Below are positions 10,440 to 23,153 of a stretch of 64,000 nucleotides of DNA, one piece after another. The notes under the pieces were generated by a model. The model was not told the DNA's origin and did not search any database. It saw only the letters and a program-made list of their open reading frames with translations. The position numbers and the translations under genes are program-made. The DNA comes from Mantis religiosa (Eukaryota; Arthropoda; Insecta; Mantodea; Mantidae): positions 45,028,219-45,092,218 of the forward strand of contig CM060951.1 in the NCBI GenBank assembly GCA_030765055.1, written 5' to 3'. Within the stretch, counting starts at the first letter, position 1, and each line of letters starts with the position of its first letter.

Positions 10440-10767
10440 TACATTGCGAACTTAGATTTGTGGTGCAAACTATGTGCTCCCAGGTGTTTGTCTTAGTTAT
10501 ATCCGCATTTCTCAATGGAAGATGTCATAAGCACCGTGATAGTAACAGTTACAAGACTAAATTAGAGCGATGAAACCTATTAAATGGATAAGGTACTTGA
10601 TCGTAAGATGTTAAAACAATATTTAAGTCATTGTACATTGAATAACAGACCAAGTATTATAACAAATCTATCTTATATTGTTGTATGATAACGTGCCTTC
10701 AGTACATTCCTCTATCATTGAAGGTGGACTTGTGTTACATACACTAGATATGATTACAAAGGAGACC

Positions 10768-10850
10768 TCCTCTGCGGTCTGGTGGCCGGGTATTGGCTTC
10801 TCAAGCTTGAGATCAGGGGCTTGACTCTCGGCTGGGAAGAGGAATTCGTC
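10768..10850 (+). repeat. possible tRNA-like SINE head fragment
   Basis: Box-A-like GGTCTGGTGGCCGGG and box-B-like GGGGCTTGACTCTCGG lie about 45 bases apart. No tail or target duplication was found. Confidence 0.3.
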
Positions 10851-11137
10851 TTTAACAAGGATAATTTTCTATCCTCCAATATAGTTTGCAACTTCCAATG
10901 TCAGTGTGTTTATTGCTATAAATTATAAAAACTTGGTGAAGCAAGCGTTAAACATCATTTATAACCTAAAATGTAATTCAAGCTACATAAATTAAACAAA
11001 AAAATACTATGTAACATATTTTGATATTTATAATTAATGATATATTATAACAGGTTAACGTCGGGGTTTTACAACTTCTTTTCTACAATTATCTTATTTA
11101 TTCAGGTAGGCTCTGGTTGCACACAGTAGGATGTGGT

Positions 11138-11771
11138 GGCATTAGACTGGATTGATCAGAGGGTATTTGGCACCTCGACCAGTGGTATTTTGTACCTATG
11201 CCACAAGTGGGGCACCCCCGGAAGGGAGGGTGAGGTGAGAGGGGACAGAGGATGGCCGACCCCAGAGAGTCAATACAGTACAGAGGGCGGGGTCCACACT
11301 TTAATAGATGGAAAATCCCTGGAGGTCCAGGTCAATCGTGTTGCCACCTACTGTTGCAGTCACGAGGTCGGAGACCGGAGGCCGCCATCACAGAGTAAGG
11401 AAGACTTCATTAGGCTTGCACTACCGGCATCCCGCCAGCCGCATTCCTGAATCGGCCCACCAAGCCGGCTCTGAGACAGAAGTCCGTCCCTTCAGAGGAG
11501 ATAGTGGTCAGAGCATTTTATCCCACCATGCGCCGCCGAAACTCCCGCTGACACTTCTAAGGAACTATTAGATGAGAGATGACATGAAATGATAATGGAA
11601 GTGAAATGCAGGGACAGGCAATTTGGAGGACGTAATTAACCTAACCAGCATTCGCCTAGACCCGGGAAAACCCCAGGAAAAACCTATGGATCAGGTAGGC
11701 TGGCCACTGGAATCGAATCCGGACCTCCCAAATGCAGACTACAGACGAAACTACCTGAGCCATCCAGCTCG
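11138..11771 (-). mobile_element. SINE family D, 634 bp, with 12-bp target duplication
   Basis: Exact direct repeats GTAGGATGTGGT flank it at 11126-11137 and 11772-11783. On the minus strand the head (from 11771 leftwards) has box A TGGCTCAGGTAGTT and box B GGATTCGATTCC, followed by TTTTTCCTGGGGTTTTCCC and a GC-rich body that is long for a SINE. A second, older copy is at 49420-50080. The short open frames inside are not protein-like. Confidence 0.85.
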
Positions 11772-11783
11772 GTAGGATGTGGT

Positions 11784-12933
11784 AAGTTTTTCTATTAGTT
11801 ATCTGCAGTCTGTTCTTTGAAATCACGTTTCATTTATTCTTTATTAAATAAACAGCGTTTGTATTCGTTTATTCACTTTTAGATTACAAAAAATGATATC
11901 TCTACTTGATAAAACTGCGAGTACTGCCTTACAACTTAAAGCTCTATCAGATTTTTTATACAATTTTTGTTGGAGTACTGATATTCAAGTTTACTCTTAC
12001 CAATTGATCCAATTATTATATTAGTATATTATTATATGCATAAGTATATGAAGCCAAAATATGTTATGACGTAGCTACTATGCCAATGTTATCGGAAGGT
12101 CCATGAGTGGCAGTCGGAATCCTAAAGAGATTAGTGGCGCGCCCGCTCAGCATAAAAACGATAAGCGCTACACTTAGAGGTATATAAGCGCTCCCGAAAG
12201 TGAAAGTCCTGTGGTGTCTGGAAGTAATTCAGTGAGTCAGCAAGCAACGGAAAGCGCTACTCTTGGACTAAGTTTGAAGTAAGTGATTGCAGTAAGTGTA
12301 TGGGTTGGTAATGTCTGGTGTTGGAAACTCTAGCGAGTGAAACGTCCAGAAGAAAACTCTACTTCAAGTATACATTGCTACGTCACGATAGAAGATGGAA
12401 GTGATAGTGAACAGTGGAACTAGTTCACATCGGTGAAGTGTCAGAGGCATCTAAGCAAACCCTCGGTGAATGCTGAACTATAAAGGTAAAAATTGAGTGA
12501 AGTAACAGCTGGAAAATTTGGACGAAGTCACAGATTTCATATTATTCCTAAAATTTATTGCATCACAATAGTACATAACTTAAGAATAAAGAAAAGGAAG
12601 TGCTTGATGACCAGTGTTCTATTAACAAAAGTAATACGTATTTCTAATAGCAACTGAGATATTATGAGCAGGTTTCGTAGACTGCAAACCTAAAAATTGT
12701 CATAATTTCCTTTAAAATACCTGAAATACAGTAAAAGGACATAACTATAAAATAGAATGTACAAAAGTTATTTAAATTAACGTGTTAAAAATTTTTAGCT
12801 GCCTATTTAAAGAATTAATAAAGTTTCAGGCTGTACGCATCATTATCATTAAATTATATCTTAATTGCATTTTAAAAGGAAATGTGCGGCATTTCCACCA
12901 AATTATATTATTTATGGACGCTCCATGTACAGT
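11784..12933. promoter_or_regulatory. possible LTR or promoter region around 12100-12330
   Basis: TATATAAG at 12181-12188 is followed by a GAAAG-rich leader and TTCAGT at 12228, with AATAAA at about 12595. This is promoter-like and could be an LTR, but I could not find matching ends or a target duplication. The flanks are AT-rich and featureless. Confidence 0.25.
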
Positions 12934-13762
<829 letters not shown>

Positions 13763-13995
13763 TGTTGTTTACGTCCTCCAACTTTATTTCATACTGGACG
13801 ATGAGTGAAATGGGTGAAATTATGCTCAAATGAGTCCGGGGTCCATGGAGCTTAGCTTCACCTGACATTCGTCTATCAGGAGAAGGGAAAACTCAGGATA
13901 AACCTTATCCAGGTAAATCACGCAAACCGAGATTCTAACTCGGGACCTCTTGAACGTGAAGCAGACACGCTACCATCCACGCTACCGAGGCGGGC
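13763..13995 (-). mobile_element. SINE family C, copy 2
   Basis: Full family body and tRNA head ending in the GCCCGCC motif at 13989-13995. Its 3' tail has become the adjoining (AAT)n array, read on the minus strand. Confidence 0.88.
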
Positions 13996-14037
13996 TGCAG
14001 TGTGAGACATGCATGCTGAAGTGTGAGACTGATATAC

Positions 14038-14256
14038 TTTTTTTTTTTTTTTTTTTTTTTTTTGTAATTTACGTCCTCCAACGTTAAGTCATATCGGAGG
14101 ATGAATGGAATGGGTGAAATGATACTGAAATGAACCCAGGGTCCATAGAGCTTAGAGTTACCCGACATTCGTCTTTCAGGATAAGGGAAAACCCCGGAAA
14201 AACCTTATCCAGGTAACTCATCCTGACCGAGATTCGAACTCGGGACCTCTTGAACT
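14038..14256 (-). mobile_element. SINE family C, copy 3, 5' truncated
   Basis: It has a poly(A) tail of about 26 bases (14038-14063 as T on the plus strand), then the family body up to box B. The last part of the tRNA head is missing at about 14256. Confidence 0.88.
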
Positions 14257-15459
14257 TCATTTATCATGCAATACCCAACGGTTACACTTTGGAATTGGAT
14301 TAAAATACTTTTTCTTAAAAGTAGATATGCGTGGTATGAAACACACATTGCAAAAGCTTTATAAATGAAATGCTTTTGCTTTCAGTCTTATTTTTGGTAT
14401 GTTAATCGTGCATGTTAATTTTGCGTGCGAAATGATTAACAGCAGTAAATATGCAGTCGAAGGAAGGTGAAGTTACAAAGGAAACCTTTGGAATTTAAAT
14501 AAATAGTAAATAGACAACGGAGAAAAAAACGAAACTCAGAAAAAATAAATAGAAAAGGAAATATAAAATTCACCATTTTCTAATCTATTTTTTGGACATT
14601 GTAAAGTAAAACGATGTTCGCTCAAGATTTAAAGCTTACTTATCTCTCTTGCGGGCTTAGAATCCTTAAGGGAACATGAGTTTAATTTTAAAAAACAAAA
14701 GCGTATATACCAGTATCGTTACTACATACTTGCGTTAATTGCTTCTGGGTGTTCTTATAAGGGAGAGGAATTTAGAAGAGATTCTGCTTAGGTATATAAA
14801 GAATTAATATAACGTTTTATGTTCTTCCCTATATTATCAAAATAAGTTTCATGTCTAATGCAGCTACATCTGCATCAGACTTCCTTATTTCACTAGCCGC
14901 CGCTGGAACTTTTCAGCTGCTGTCATCCTCCAAGAGGATGAAAAATAGGATGCTTCGATTAGACTTGGTGGAAACTTGACTGATTAAAACGACACGTCGG
15001 CAAGTCGCATTATTGACTAGAATCAGCCATTGTGATCGGGCCAAAGGTCATCGCTGATGATTTGCTCAGTTCTCTCCCCTTGCATGGTGTCTAATAAGGG
15101 TGAATGGTCCGCTAGACTTCGAGCTTCATTAACGTGCCAGATTATTCGCTGTGGCTGAGGGAACTCTTAATGACACAGAACGTTGGAAGTCCCCCTTTTC
15201 TAGATGTATATCTGCAGTTTGGTTACTGTGACGTATCTACGGACACTAGTTGGAACAGAAATAAATATCTAACACGACTGCGGGCAGTAATGTCGCGTTT
15301 ACAGCTCCTGTGCCAGATCAGTTGCGATGTATAAATGTATAAAGACGATTATCAACAGTCGGCAATTGTTTTAATTTCTGAATGCATATTTACTTTTAGC
15401 GGTTATTACTCACTTTCCAGCAAGTTGTTTTCTATTTGTTTTTGTTTTTTTCAGCGTTT
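14257..15459. other. no recognisable feature
   Basis: AT-rich to about 14900, then of more balanced composition. I saw no repeat shared with the rest of the window. Confidence 0.45.
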
Positions 15460-15900
15460 TCTATCCTAGCGTGGTCCTTCAGGTTCCTCTTCTGCAAGGC
15501 CCGCTGATAACTTCATTCCATTTCAACCATGATTTTCCATGTTTAGTGCTGCCAAGCGCAGTCCAATTGATGACAGGTTGAGCCACCTCTTCTCTGACAT
15601 ACGTGAAACACGTCATTCCATTACAAAGACCAATTTATTCTATCTAGATCGATTGTCTCTGCCTCATCTTCATTTCTTCTATATATTTCTATTATACTGT
15701 ATTCCAGTTTTTAGCTTCTTTATAGTTCATCTAATTCCATTTACCATAAATCGCTTCCATATTTTTGTTTTGTTTTCATTTATCGTCCAACTCTCTGCGC
15801 CAAATATAAGAACATTCTCTAACATATATTTTAAAATGGTCTATTTTGTACATTTGACAAATCCCAGTCTATTCAAGGTCTAATTTTTGCCATAACTCGA
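15460..15900 (-). pseudogene. decayed LINE reverse transcriptase C-terminal fragment
   Basis: Read on the minus strand across several stops, the block FGAESWTINENKTK (about 15750-15800) matches the YGSETWTLTKK region downstream of the LINE palm seen in the clearer copy at 50556-51130. The rest is too worn to place in a clade. The 114-codon open frame on the plus strand is most simply an antisense shadow of this relic. Confidence 0.35.
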
Positions 15901-16004
15901 TTCACTCTATGATAATAGCCTTCGCAGTTACAGGAACCAATATAAATATTAAAAGCAGAAGCATTATTAACAGTGAAGTATTCTTCATATTTAAGTTTGA
16001 TTTA

Positions 16005-16193
16005 TGAGTCACTATGTTTACACTCAACTTCACTTACTTGTATAATTGAAACGTTTTCAAGATCATTCGATCTCATCCTCAGCTGTTTGATGACAAAATG
16101 AACCTTCCTCTTCTTCCACTACTACGGAGCTCCGATCACTCTGCCATCTGGTGTTAGGGGCACTAAGTTTTAATACTTCATTTAATGCCGGGA
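16005..16193 (-). mobile_element. Penelope-like 3' end, inverted arm (second locus)
   Basis: A reverse-complement copy of 16420-16618, including the last codons of the endonuclease, a run of acidic codons, and a hammerhead-like tail at 16048-16082 whose core reads CTGAGGA in place of CTGATGA. Confidence 0.8.
16048..16082 (-). ncRNA. hammerhead-like motif, altered core
   Basis: Minus-strand CTGAGGA (16076-16082), stem II GAGATC and GATCTT with a GAAT loop, then GAAAAC and GTTTC. The canonical U in CUGAUGA is replaced by G. Confidence 0.45.
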
Positions 16194-16550
16194 TTGTTAA
16201 AATCTTTAAGTAACTTGTTAACCAGGCAAAAAGAACACCAGAGGAATATTAAGTTGAAACAAACAGAAAAATCTGGAGTTTCACACCATTTTTGGACAGA
16301 AAACCACAACATTGCCCACAACATTAAACTGTTAAAATCTTTAAGTACACCCATAGAATTGGATATTTGGGAAAAAATATTCATAAACAAAAACCGTGAT
16401 AAAGTTATAAATTTTGAAATCCCGGCATTAAATGAAGTATTAAAACTTAGTGCCCCTAACACCAGATGGCAGAGTGATCGGAGCTCCGTAGTAGTGGAAG
16501 AAGAGGAAGGTTCATTTAGTCACCAAACAGCTGATGATGAGATCGAATGA
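16185..16550 (+). pseudogene. Penelope-like GIY-YIG endonuclease, C-terminal part
   Basis: About 120 codons beginning within the endonuclease after the GIY and YIG motifs, which are missing because the copy is truncated at the inverted junction. The block EHQRNIKLKQ, then KSGVSHHFW and the closing IPALNEVLKLSAP match the second half of the domain at 8555-8878 in order and spacing. It ends with a run of glutamates. It cannot be catalytic without its N-terminal half. It differs clearly in sequence from the 8-kb copies, so it is a separate Penelope-like lineage. Confidence 0.8.
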
Positions 16551-16565
16551 TCTTGAAAACGTTTC
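16531..16565 (+). ncRNA. hammerhead-like motif in second Penelope-like tail
   Basis: CTGATGA (16531-16537), stem II GAGATC/GATCTT closed by GAAT, GAAAAC (16555-16560), GTTTC. Stem III would be AAC/GTT with no loop. Stem I pairing is not obvious. Confidence 0.5.
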
Positions 16566-16620
16566 AATTATACAACAACAAGTAAGTGAAGTTTGAGTGT
16601 AAACATAGTGAGTCATAAAT

Positions 16621-17464
16621 AAAACTTAAATAGAAACCAATATACTTAAATTTACTAAGAGATACAATATTCTGAATTTATCCTTGAATAATTATGATAT
16701 TTATTTAATTCTTCTTATACTTATGATACTTATTTACTCTTTTCATGTTTAGAGTGTAAAATTTGACACTTTAAGAGTGGTACGATATGTTAGGAGGCCA
16801 GGGTGAAGGTGTCTCAGTTAGAGATGAGTTAGGTTGCTAGGTCGAGTAGCTCACTAAAATGTAATGAATAATTCACCAGTATGCTTGCAATCTTCATTGG
16901 CTCAGTACTGAATACAAACTATTCTCTTGACGTTATGGCGATTCATTCCTACTTGTATGGTAGCACCATATTTAACTAGTGTTCCATTTTATCGGTCTCA
17001 AGGATTGCAAACTTACTCGTCTACAATAAATGACAAAAATTTCTTCTTAATAAATGGAAAGCATTCCTTTTTTGCTGCTAGAGCTGTAACTCGAATAAAT
17101 ACGTGCAAGATTTACCATGAGTTTGAGAAAGAACCTATAGTAGGTGGGACAGTTGTCATTTAGTCCAAAGCCGTTTAACACACGGTCTACTCTTACTGCC
17201 GAATAGAACATTATAATACAAAAAATCGTTCATCTAATATTACATCAGGTTCATTTAACGTTCAATTAGTTTAAATTTATATTTCAGTTATAAGCAAGTA
17301 ATTTTCTATCTAGATATTTAAAATAAAGCCTTAGAACTTATTAATGGTAATGAGAATCTATAAATGATAGACGTTTGGAGTGAATAATATCAGAACCACA
17401 ACTAACTGCATGTCCGTGTGTGTGAGAGTGAATATTTTGGATCTCTTTTGAACTAAAGTCACTC
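16621..17464. other. no recognisable feature
   Basis: AT-rich with scattered short frames. Nothing here is shared with other parts of the window. Confidence 0.45.
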
Positions 17465-18310
17465 CCTTTACTACAATAACATAGAGATATGGATAGAGTC
17501 CACATGAAAAATTCAATGCCATGGCTGGGATTTGAACCATGGATCTCCTGGTTTCCGTCCAGTCACTCTAACCCATTGATCTACCATGGTCAACGTGCCG
17601 TCCTGACATTAAATTCTCCATTGACTCGTATATTTTCCCGATAGACTACTAGAGGCTCTCGCATCCGAGATACACCGTTTGTAGCGACTTACTATCGTAA
17701 GTACTTGTGTCCCAGACTTCATCATTTAACTCTTAGTTAATTGATGGAAAATAATCATTTTTTCACACTAGCCGTATATAGGTTAAGGTTTCTGATGTAT
17801 AGAGTAAACATGAAAAATTGAATGCCATGGCCGAGATTTGAACCATGGATCTCCCGGTTTCCGACCAGTCACTCTAACCCATTCAGCTACCATGGTCAAC
17901 GTGCCGTCCTGACATTAAATTCTCCATTTGACTCGTATATTTTCCCGATAGACTACTAGGGGCTCTCGCATCCGAGATACACCGTTTGTTGCGACTTACT
18001 ATCGTAAGTACTTGAGTCCCAGGCTTCATCATTTAACTCCTGTTATTTCATTTAATTGATGGAAATTAATAATTTCTTCACACTAGCCATATATAGGCTA
18101 AGGTTTCTGATGAATAGAGTAAATATGAAAAATTGAATGCCATGGCCGGGATTTGAACCACGGATCTCCTGGTTTCCGTACAGTCGCTCTAACCCATTGA
18201 GCTACCATGGTCAACGTGCCGTCCTGCCGTCATGTTGACTCTATCCACCAGAAACCTTAGCCTATATACAGCTAGTGTGAAGAAACGTATAATTTCCATC
18301 AATTAACTAA
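17465..18310 (-). repeat. family A tandem array, three units
   Basis: The tRNA-like cloverleaf recurs with the same reference base at 17520, 17826 and 18141, a period of 306 then 315 bp. Each unit carries box A (GCTCAATGGGTTAGAG), box B (GGTTCAAATC) and the same spacer. The third unit breaks at about 18224 and is followed by an inverted copy (18225-18310) of the unit edge seen at about 18050-18130. Confidence 0.88.
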
Positions 18311-19310
18311 AATAAAGAGATATATTTGCTTCTTTATGACGAAGCGTTTTAAACTTAGCAGTCATAAGGGGTACTATAGCAAACCTAGTCTTGCATGACT
18401 GGTGTAATGTCTGTTGTGTGCACATAAGCTATTCCATTCTTTTGTTGACAATTTTCAGGCAATATTTTTGACATAATTACGACAGAACTTTCGACAGTTG
18501 AGAGAGCTCACCTACACTTCTAGTAGCTTTCGCTATCTCTTAAAAGGAAATTGAATACTGCTTCAGCAATATCGCAAGAAAATCTTTAGATTACAAATAA
18601 GATATACCTACATTAAGCGAAAACTAGAACTTCGAAGTAGTTCACAAAATCATATGAAACCATGCTCCTTCTACCTAAATGAACCACTATATCGTTATTA
18701 TCCATTTTAGTTTATTTACAACTTTGAAGAATTCTATGTTAGTCTTAACTTGAAATCCTTATTTAAAAAACCCGACTTTTTAATATATCTGATTTGGACA
18801 ACGTTTTGTGCACTTAGAATCTAGGCTAGCGTGTGAGTTGCACTAATTTGGGAGGTTCCGTTTTCGTCCACTTGACCATGGGTTTTTGGTTGTTTCGGAT
18901 CGGTAAACGAATTATAGGGTGGATTCTGCACCATGTCCTTCCTGATAATTTTTTTGTACATTTTTACTTCATTATGATCATATTCAGTGCATTAGGATCA
19001 TGCGACTGTGTTCGGCGGTATGCACCTGGACGCTGGGTGACGCCTGTAAAGAATTTTTCCCTATCGTTGTTCAGCGACTGTCTGTTTGGTCTTGTCCCAA
19101 GAGGGGATAGCGATGAATTAGGGGACCATGGGCAGGACCTGAATGTCGTCGCAGGCACTCCTACTGCTTGCGCCCGTCGTCATCTATGTATCTGTGGTCA
19201 ATCTTGGGTCTCTATCCCTCCCAGCAGCCACTAGTAGGGGTTTTGGTCTACTTGAGACACTCCACTCCGGTTATGAGGGCCATTGGTGTCCATGGTATCT
19301 TGTACGGTAG
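18311..19310. other. AT-rich DNA then GC-rich patch at 19000-19290
   Basis: The patch has near-balanced composition and ends sharply before AT-rich sequence, as the GC-rich repeats at 44, 50 and 52 kb do. It is probably a repeat, but I see no second copy here. Confidence 0.35.
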
Positions 19311-22300
19311 GCTAAAATAAAAGAACTGCGATCTTATCGAAAATTACCTGACCCGAATTTTCAATCTTGGTTGACAAATATAAGACATCTGGGCAAATTC
19401 TATAAAATATTGCTATTTGTGATACTATAACATAGTAGGTGAACTTATTACCTCTATCTCAGTTTCAAGGCTCTGTATGATGATTTGAAAGAAATATTAA
19501 GCACCAATTTTTAGGGAAATGTAAATATTACACACTGTTACACATATTTTAAAAACTGCGCAATTACTTTTGACCACTTACATAGAATATAAGTCATGTC
19601 ACATCTATAGACTTAATTTTAGTACAGAAATCATTTGAAATCTTCATTAAAGCTATGGATTTATCTGTAAACATTTGTATGCACATCCTAGACATTTTAT
19701 CTATACGAACAGTGATTTATGAAATAGGCTATCGGACTTGGTAATAATTGTAAGCCATATTAATCATTCACAATTTTTTTTTCGTTCATATATTTTCAAC
19801 CCTTTTTATGCAATATTGTACAATGTAATCGTAAAATTCTGGATTCTTACCGCTTAGGAACCAAACAGTCATGGACTTGGCACGTAGAAAAACTAAAATT
19901 ATATGCTTTATTTGGAAACTTACACCCATCTAAATTGGAAAAAAATGTGAGACTTTAAACGTCTCATCAGAAACTTAAACATTTTGGTGTATTTAGACAA
20001 AAAATTGCGCTATTTTACTGTCTTGAATAGGCAAATATAATTACCCTCATCTTCAACTGATATACAAATCAAAACTATTTTCGTCACTTCGGAAACTTTG
20101 CAAACGCATACTTTAGGGCTCATCCTCGACTTATAGTGTACCGTTCCTTGGGATGACTTAAAACGTGGAAGCGTTAAATTACCATAGGTCCGTATAGGAT
20201 GGCTAAGGAAAGGCACAAGGTATTTCAAAATTAGATGTTTTTTAATTATATCTTTATGCTCTTAAAATTTCAAATATAACAATATACAATTTCTCTTGCC
20301 TTCAAATCTTTAGCAACATATCAATTAATTATCCTTGCCACTGGTTATATATTATTATTTCTTTAACTGCATTGAAATTCTTTAGGTTTTTGTTGTTGTT
20401 TAAAGTACACTAACTCCACGAAATTTGTCTTAATTGACGCGAGAAATACAGGAAAAATTTGGAATAGAAATTTAGAAGGTTTATCCGGAACTTACATAAT
20501 GAAGCGAAGCCAAACAATGTTGTCCCCAATGTTTCTACGTACGGAGCGAGGAAGTGCAGATGCGATGTTCAGTGTCCGAGATCCAAGTCAGAAGTCCTCT
20601 TTCTTGTACCGGAGCCTCACAGGCGAAAAGTCCAGGCCGATCCCCCCGGTACAGCGTCAAGCAATTGTCCAAGCTTTTGGCTCTCTCTACAGGCGAAAGT
20701 AGCCCTTCCTAGCGCTCAGCAACGGAACTCGTAAGAGACTAGATGTAACTAGGCAGCATGGCTGGTAGTCTAACGAGCTGGAGATGACCAATATAGCTCA
20801 GGAGCTGGGGGCAGTAATAGTTAGCACGAAGTAGATGAGTCTTAGAAGTGATCATGTGCAATGATCAGGTACAATAGGAATGAAGACTACAGAGTTTTCG
20901 TTAAGTGCTCGAGGCCCAATTAGAAGTAAATATGTACATGAATTTAGTACCGCAGTACCTAAATGCTTATCGCTACGGAATCTTTAAGATATCCGATTGA
21001 AAATGTTCTTTTTCAAATTTAACTGCATTAAGAAATAACTACAACTTTTATTTAGTAGAGATCTAGTAAGGTATTTTAGACACTTCTTATTCTTTTGTAT
21101 TTATGAAATAAATGTTCTTACACTATAAAAATGCCTCTGCACTGTTGAACAATGCGTATATCAGCTACTGCTTTTTAAAACATACTTGAAAGTGATTTGT
21201 TAGAACATCTTTTGTTTACGAATGAATCTTTCTGTTAAATAAACGTTTATATTATCTTCAATAGTATTCAGCACTAAGATTTAACCAGAAATACATGTTT
21301 TGCTGCTCCTGGTATGTAACAGTTTAGAAAACGTTATGCCTTTGAGTATAACTCATATTTGTAAAGAAGGTTCAAACCAAACTTATTGATACGTTCAGCA
21401 TCTTCTAAGGACGAAGATTTTAAAAAATATCCACTACTTCTAACTGATCTTTATATGGCGTATTCCTTAGATTTAGTTTTTCAACATAGTTGAAACACTT
21501 TGGTTTTTAAAAACACAATTATTTAAAAAAACTTATAATTATGCAGTTAAGTTGTTATTTCTTTTATTTTCTGGTAATGGAGTTTCAAAAGTTATCAATA
21601 GTGACAGACATTTATAAGTTTCTTACTGCTTAAGTAATACTATTTTTCCTAACATTATCGTACATACAAACACGCAATTCATTTTGCAAATATTTATCTC
21701 TATTAATAGGAAGTAATTGGAAGAATAAACTTGAATATAAAATAAGAATAAGGAGAACGGAGAGTTTAAATGTTAACTAAAAATGTACCTGAATTAGAAA
21801 AAGTATATAAAAGGTTATAAAATTGTAATAGAAAATAGTGAAGAATGTTTCTTGAGTTTAATGTAAAGGACTTGGCATTTCCTTGCAACATACGTATATG
21901 TAGTAGAATCAAGTTTCTACGATCGTCAGCTTTTATTATGGAAAACTTCCTGACTTGCTCCATCCCTGAGTGTAGGTGAAAGTCTGATTTTATCATTAAC
22001 ATGTAAAACTTACATTCTTTCGCTCATTTTTGTTTTCCATGTCTCGAAAGAGTAAGACTCCTCTAACGAGAGTTGAAGCCGCAGTGCTCATTTAATTTAG
22101 GTGATTTGAAGATGTTCACTTTATCTCAGTTGGAGATTTCCGATCTTCGTGTATGTTAATAGCAGTTTCAATCAAGTAATCAACAGACTTCATCATCTTG
22201 GGATTTGCCGCTCTTTGGGATGTTTACTTACATCATTTGCCTTCCTAACTTCAGCTGCCTTATTTACCCATGGGATTATTTTGCATGAAAATGTTGTGTG

Positions 22301-22716
22301 CAAGTTTACTTATAACTTGAAATGCTTGAACGCCCTTGAGAGAATTAGGGAATATGAACCATACCTTTCTAAAAGTAATTAAAATAATTCTGATCTTATT
22401 AGGCAAACATTATTTATCTTAAGGCAAACATTATTGGAGTTCAGACATTTTCTGGACACACTTCCAACATTGAAAAAGTAAATGAAATATATTGTGGGTT
22501 ACAAAGTTATTAAAAGATTTGACTCATCGTTGACAATGATATTTAATTGAATTAATTAGTTGTTAACTGATAGTTTAATTGGGTTTTGTTTGATTGTTTG
22601 TTGTACAGGAAGTAATTAATGCTTATTATAGTTAATTCCAGTGCTGTATTTTAATTGTCTCATTGAGGGCTAGAGGAAAATGCATTCTGTAACCGAACAG
22701 ACCACGTGCAGAAAAG
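19311..22716. other. long stretch without recognisable features
   Basis: The longest stretch without a recognised element. A GC-richer patch at 20490-20800 holds a 67-codon frame (20499-20702) with no known signature. The rest is AT-rich. Confidence 0.5.
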
Positions 22717-22720
22717 GTAT

Positions 22721-23153
22721 TGTGACTACTTGGGTTGGTAGACTTAAAAGACTGGTTTGCAGAACTATAAAACATTCTTTATTGCAGTAAAGAAAAATGT
22801 CGTACAATCCTTGCACCAGCAAAAAGACGTGACATTGACAGACAGCAGTCTTCAAGGTTGACTCGTTGCTCTGCTGCATGTAAACAAACAAATAAAGTCA
22901 CTGCGCTACAGTTCAAATATCCATTGTCACAATAACCACTACACAACTAACTCAAACTGACTGCTTCTCACAGTTTGCCACTATTTATACCTCCCAGTCA
23001 TGTTTCTAGAATGTTTCCAGAACTTCTCTCCGTCTCTTTCTCTCTCTCGGCAAGCGTCCAGCTGTGCGCACCACTCTCTGTCTCTTTCTTTCCTGCCTAC
23101 GCGCACAGCTGTGCCTTTGTGGCTGCTCCAATACAACAATGCGGTCGGCGACA
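22721..23153 (-). mobile_element. LTR of heat-shock-element family (copy H3)
   Basis: On the minus strand it starts TGTCGCCGACC (like H2, TGTCGCGGCGACG) and ends AACCCAAGTAGTCACA; the last 40 bases align with H1 and H2. AATAAA lies at 22778-22783 on that strand, in the same position as in H2. The 433-bp length compares with 422 for H2. The flanking tetranucleotides (GTAT and ATGT) do not match, so the target duplication is lost or the copy is recombinant. Confidence 0.75.
22956..23022 (-). promoter_or_regulatory. HSE-like dyads, TATA box and initiator in LTR H3
   Basis: On the minus strand: TTCTGGAA (23015-23022) and TTCTAGAA (23004-23011), both perfect TTCnnGAA dyads, then TATAAATAG (22981-22989), then TCAGT (22956-22960). 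TATA to initiator is about 29 bp. The two dyads are one base out of strict 5-bp phase. Confidence 0.6.

Noticed and set aside
12061..12540. Fourth heat-shock LTR ending in GACGAAGTCACA near 12530
   Set aside because: A TATA box is present, but there are no GAA/TTC dyads upstream, no poly(A) signal before that end, and no matching flank duplication.
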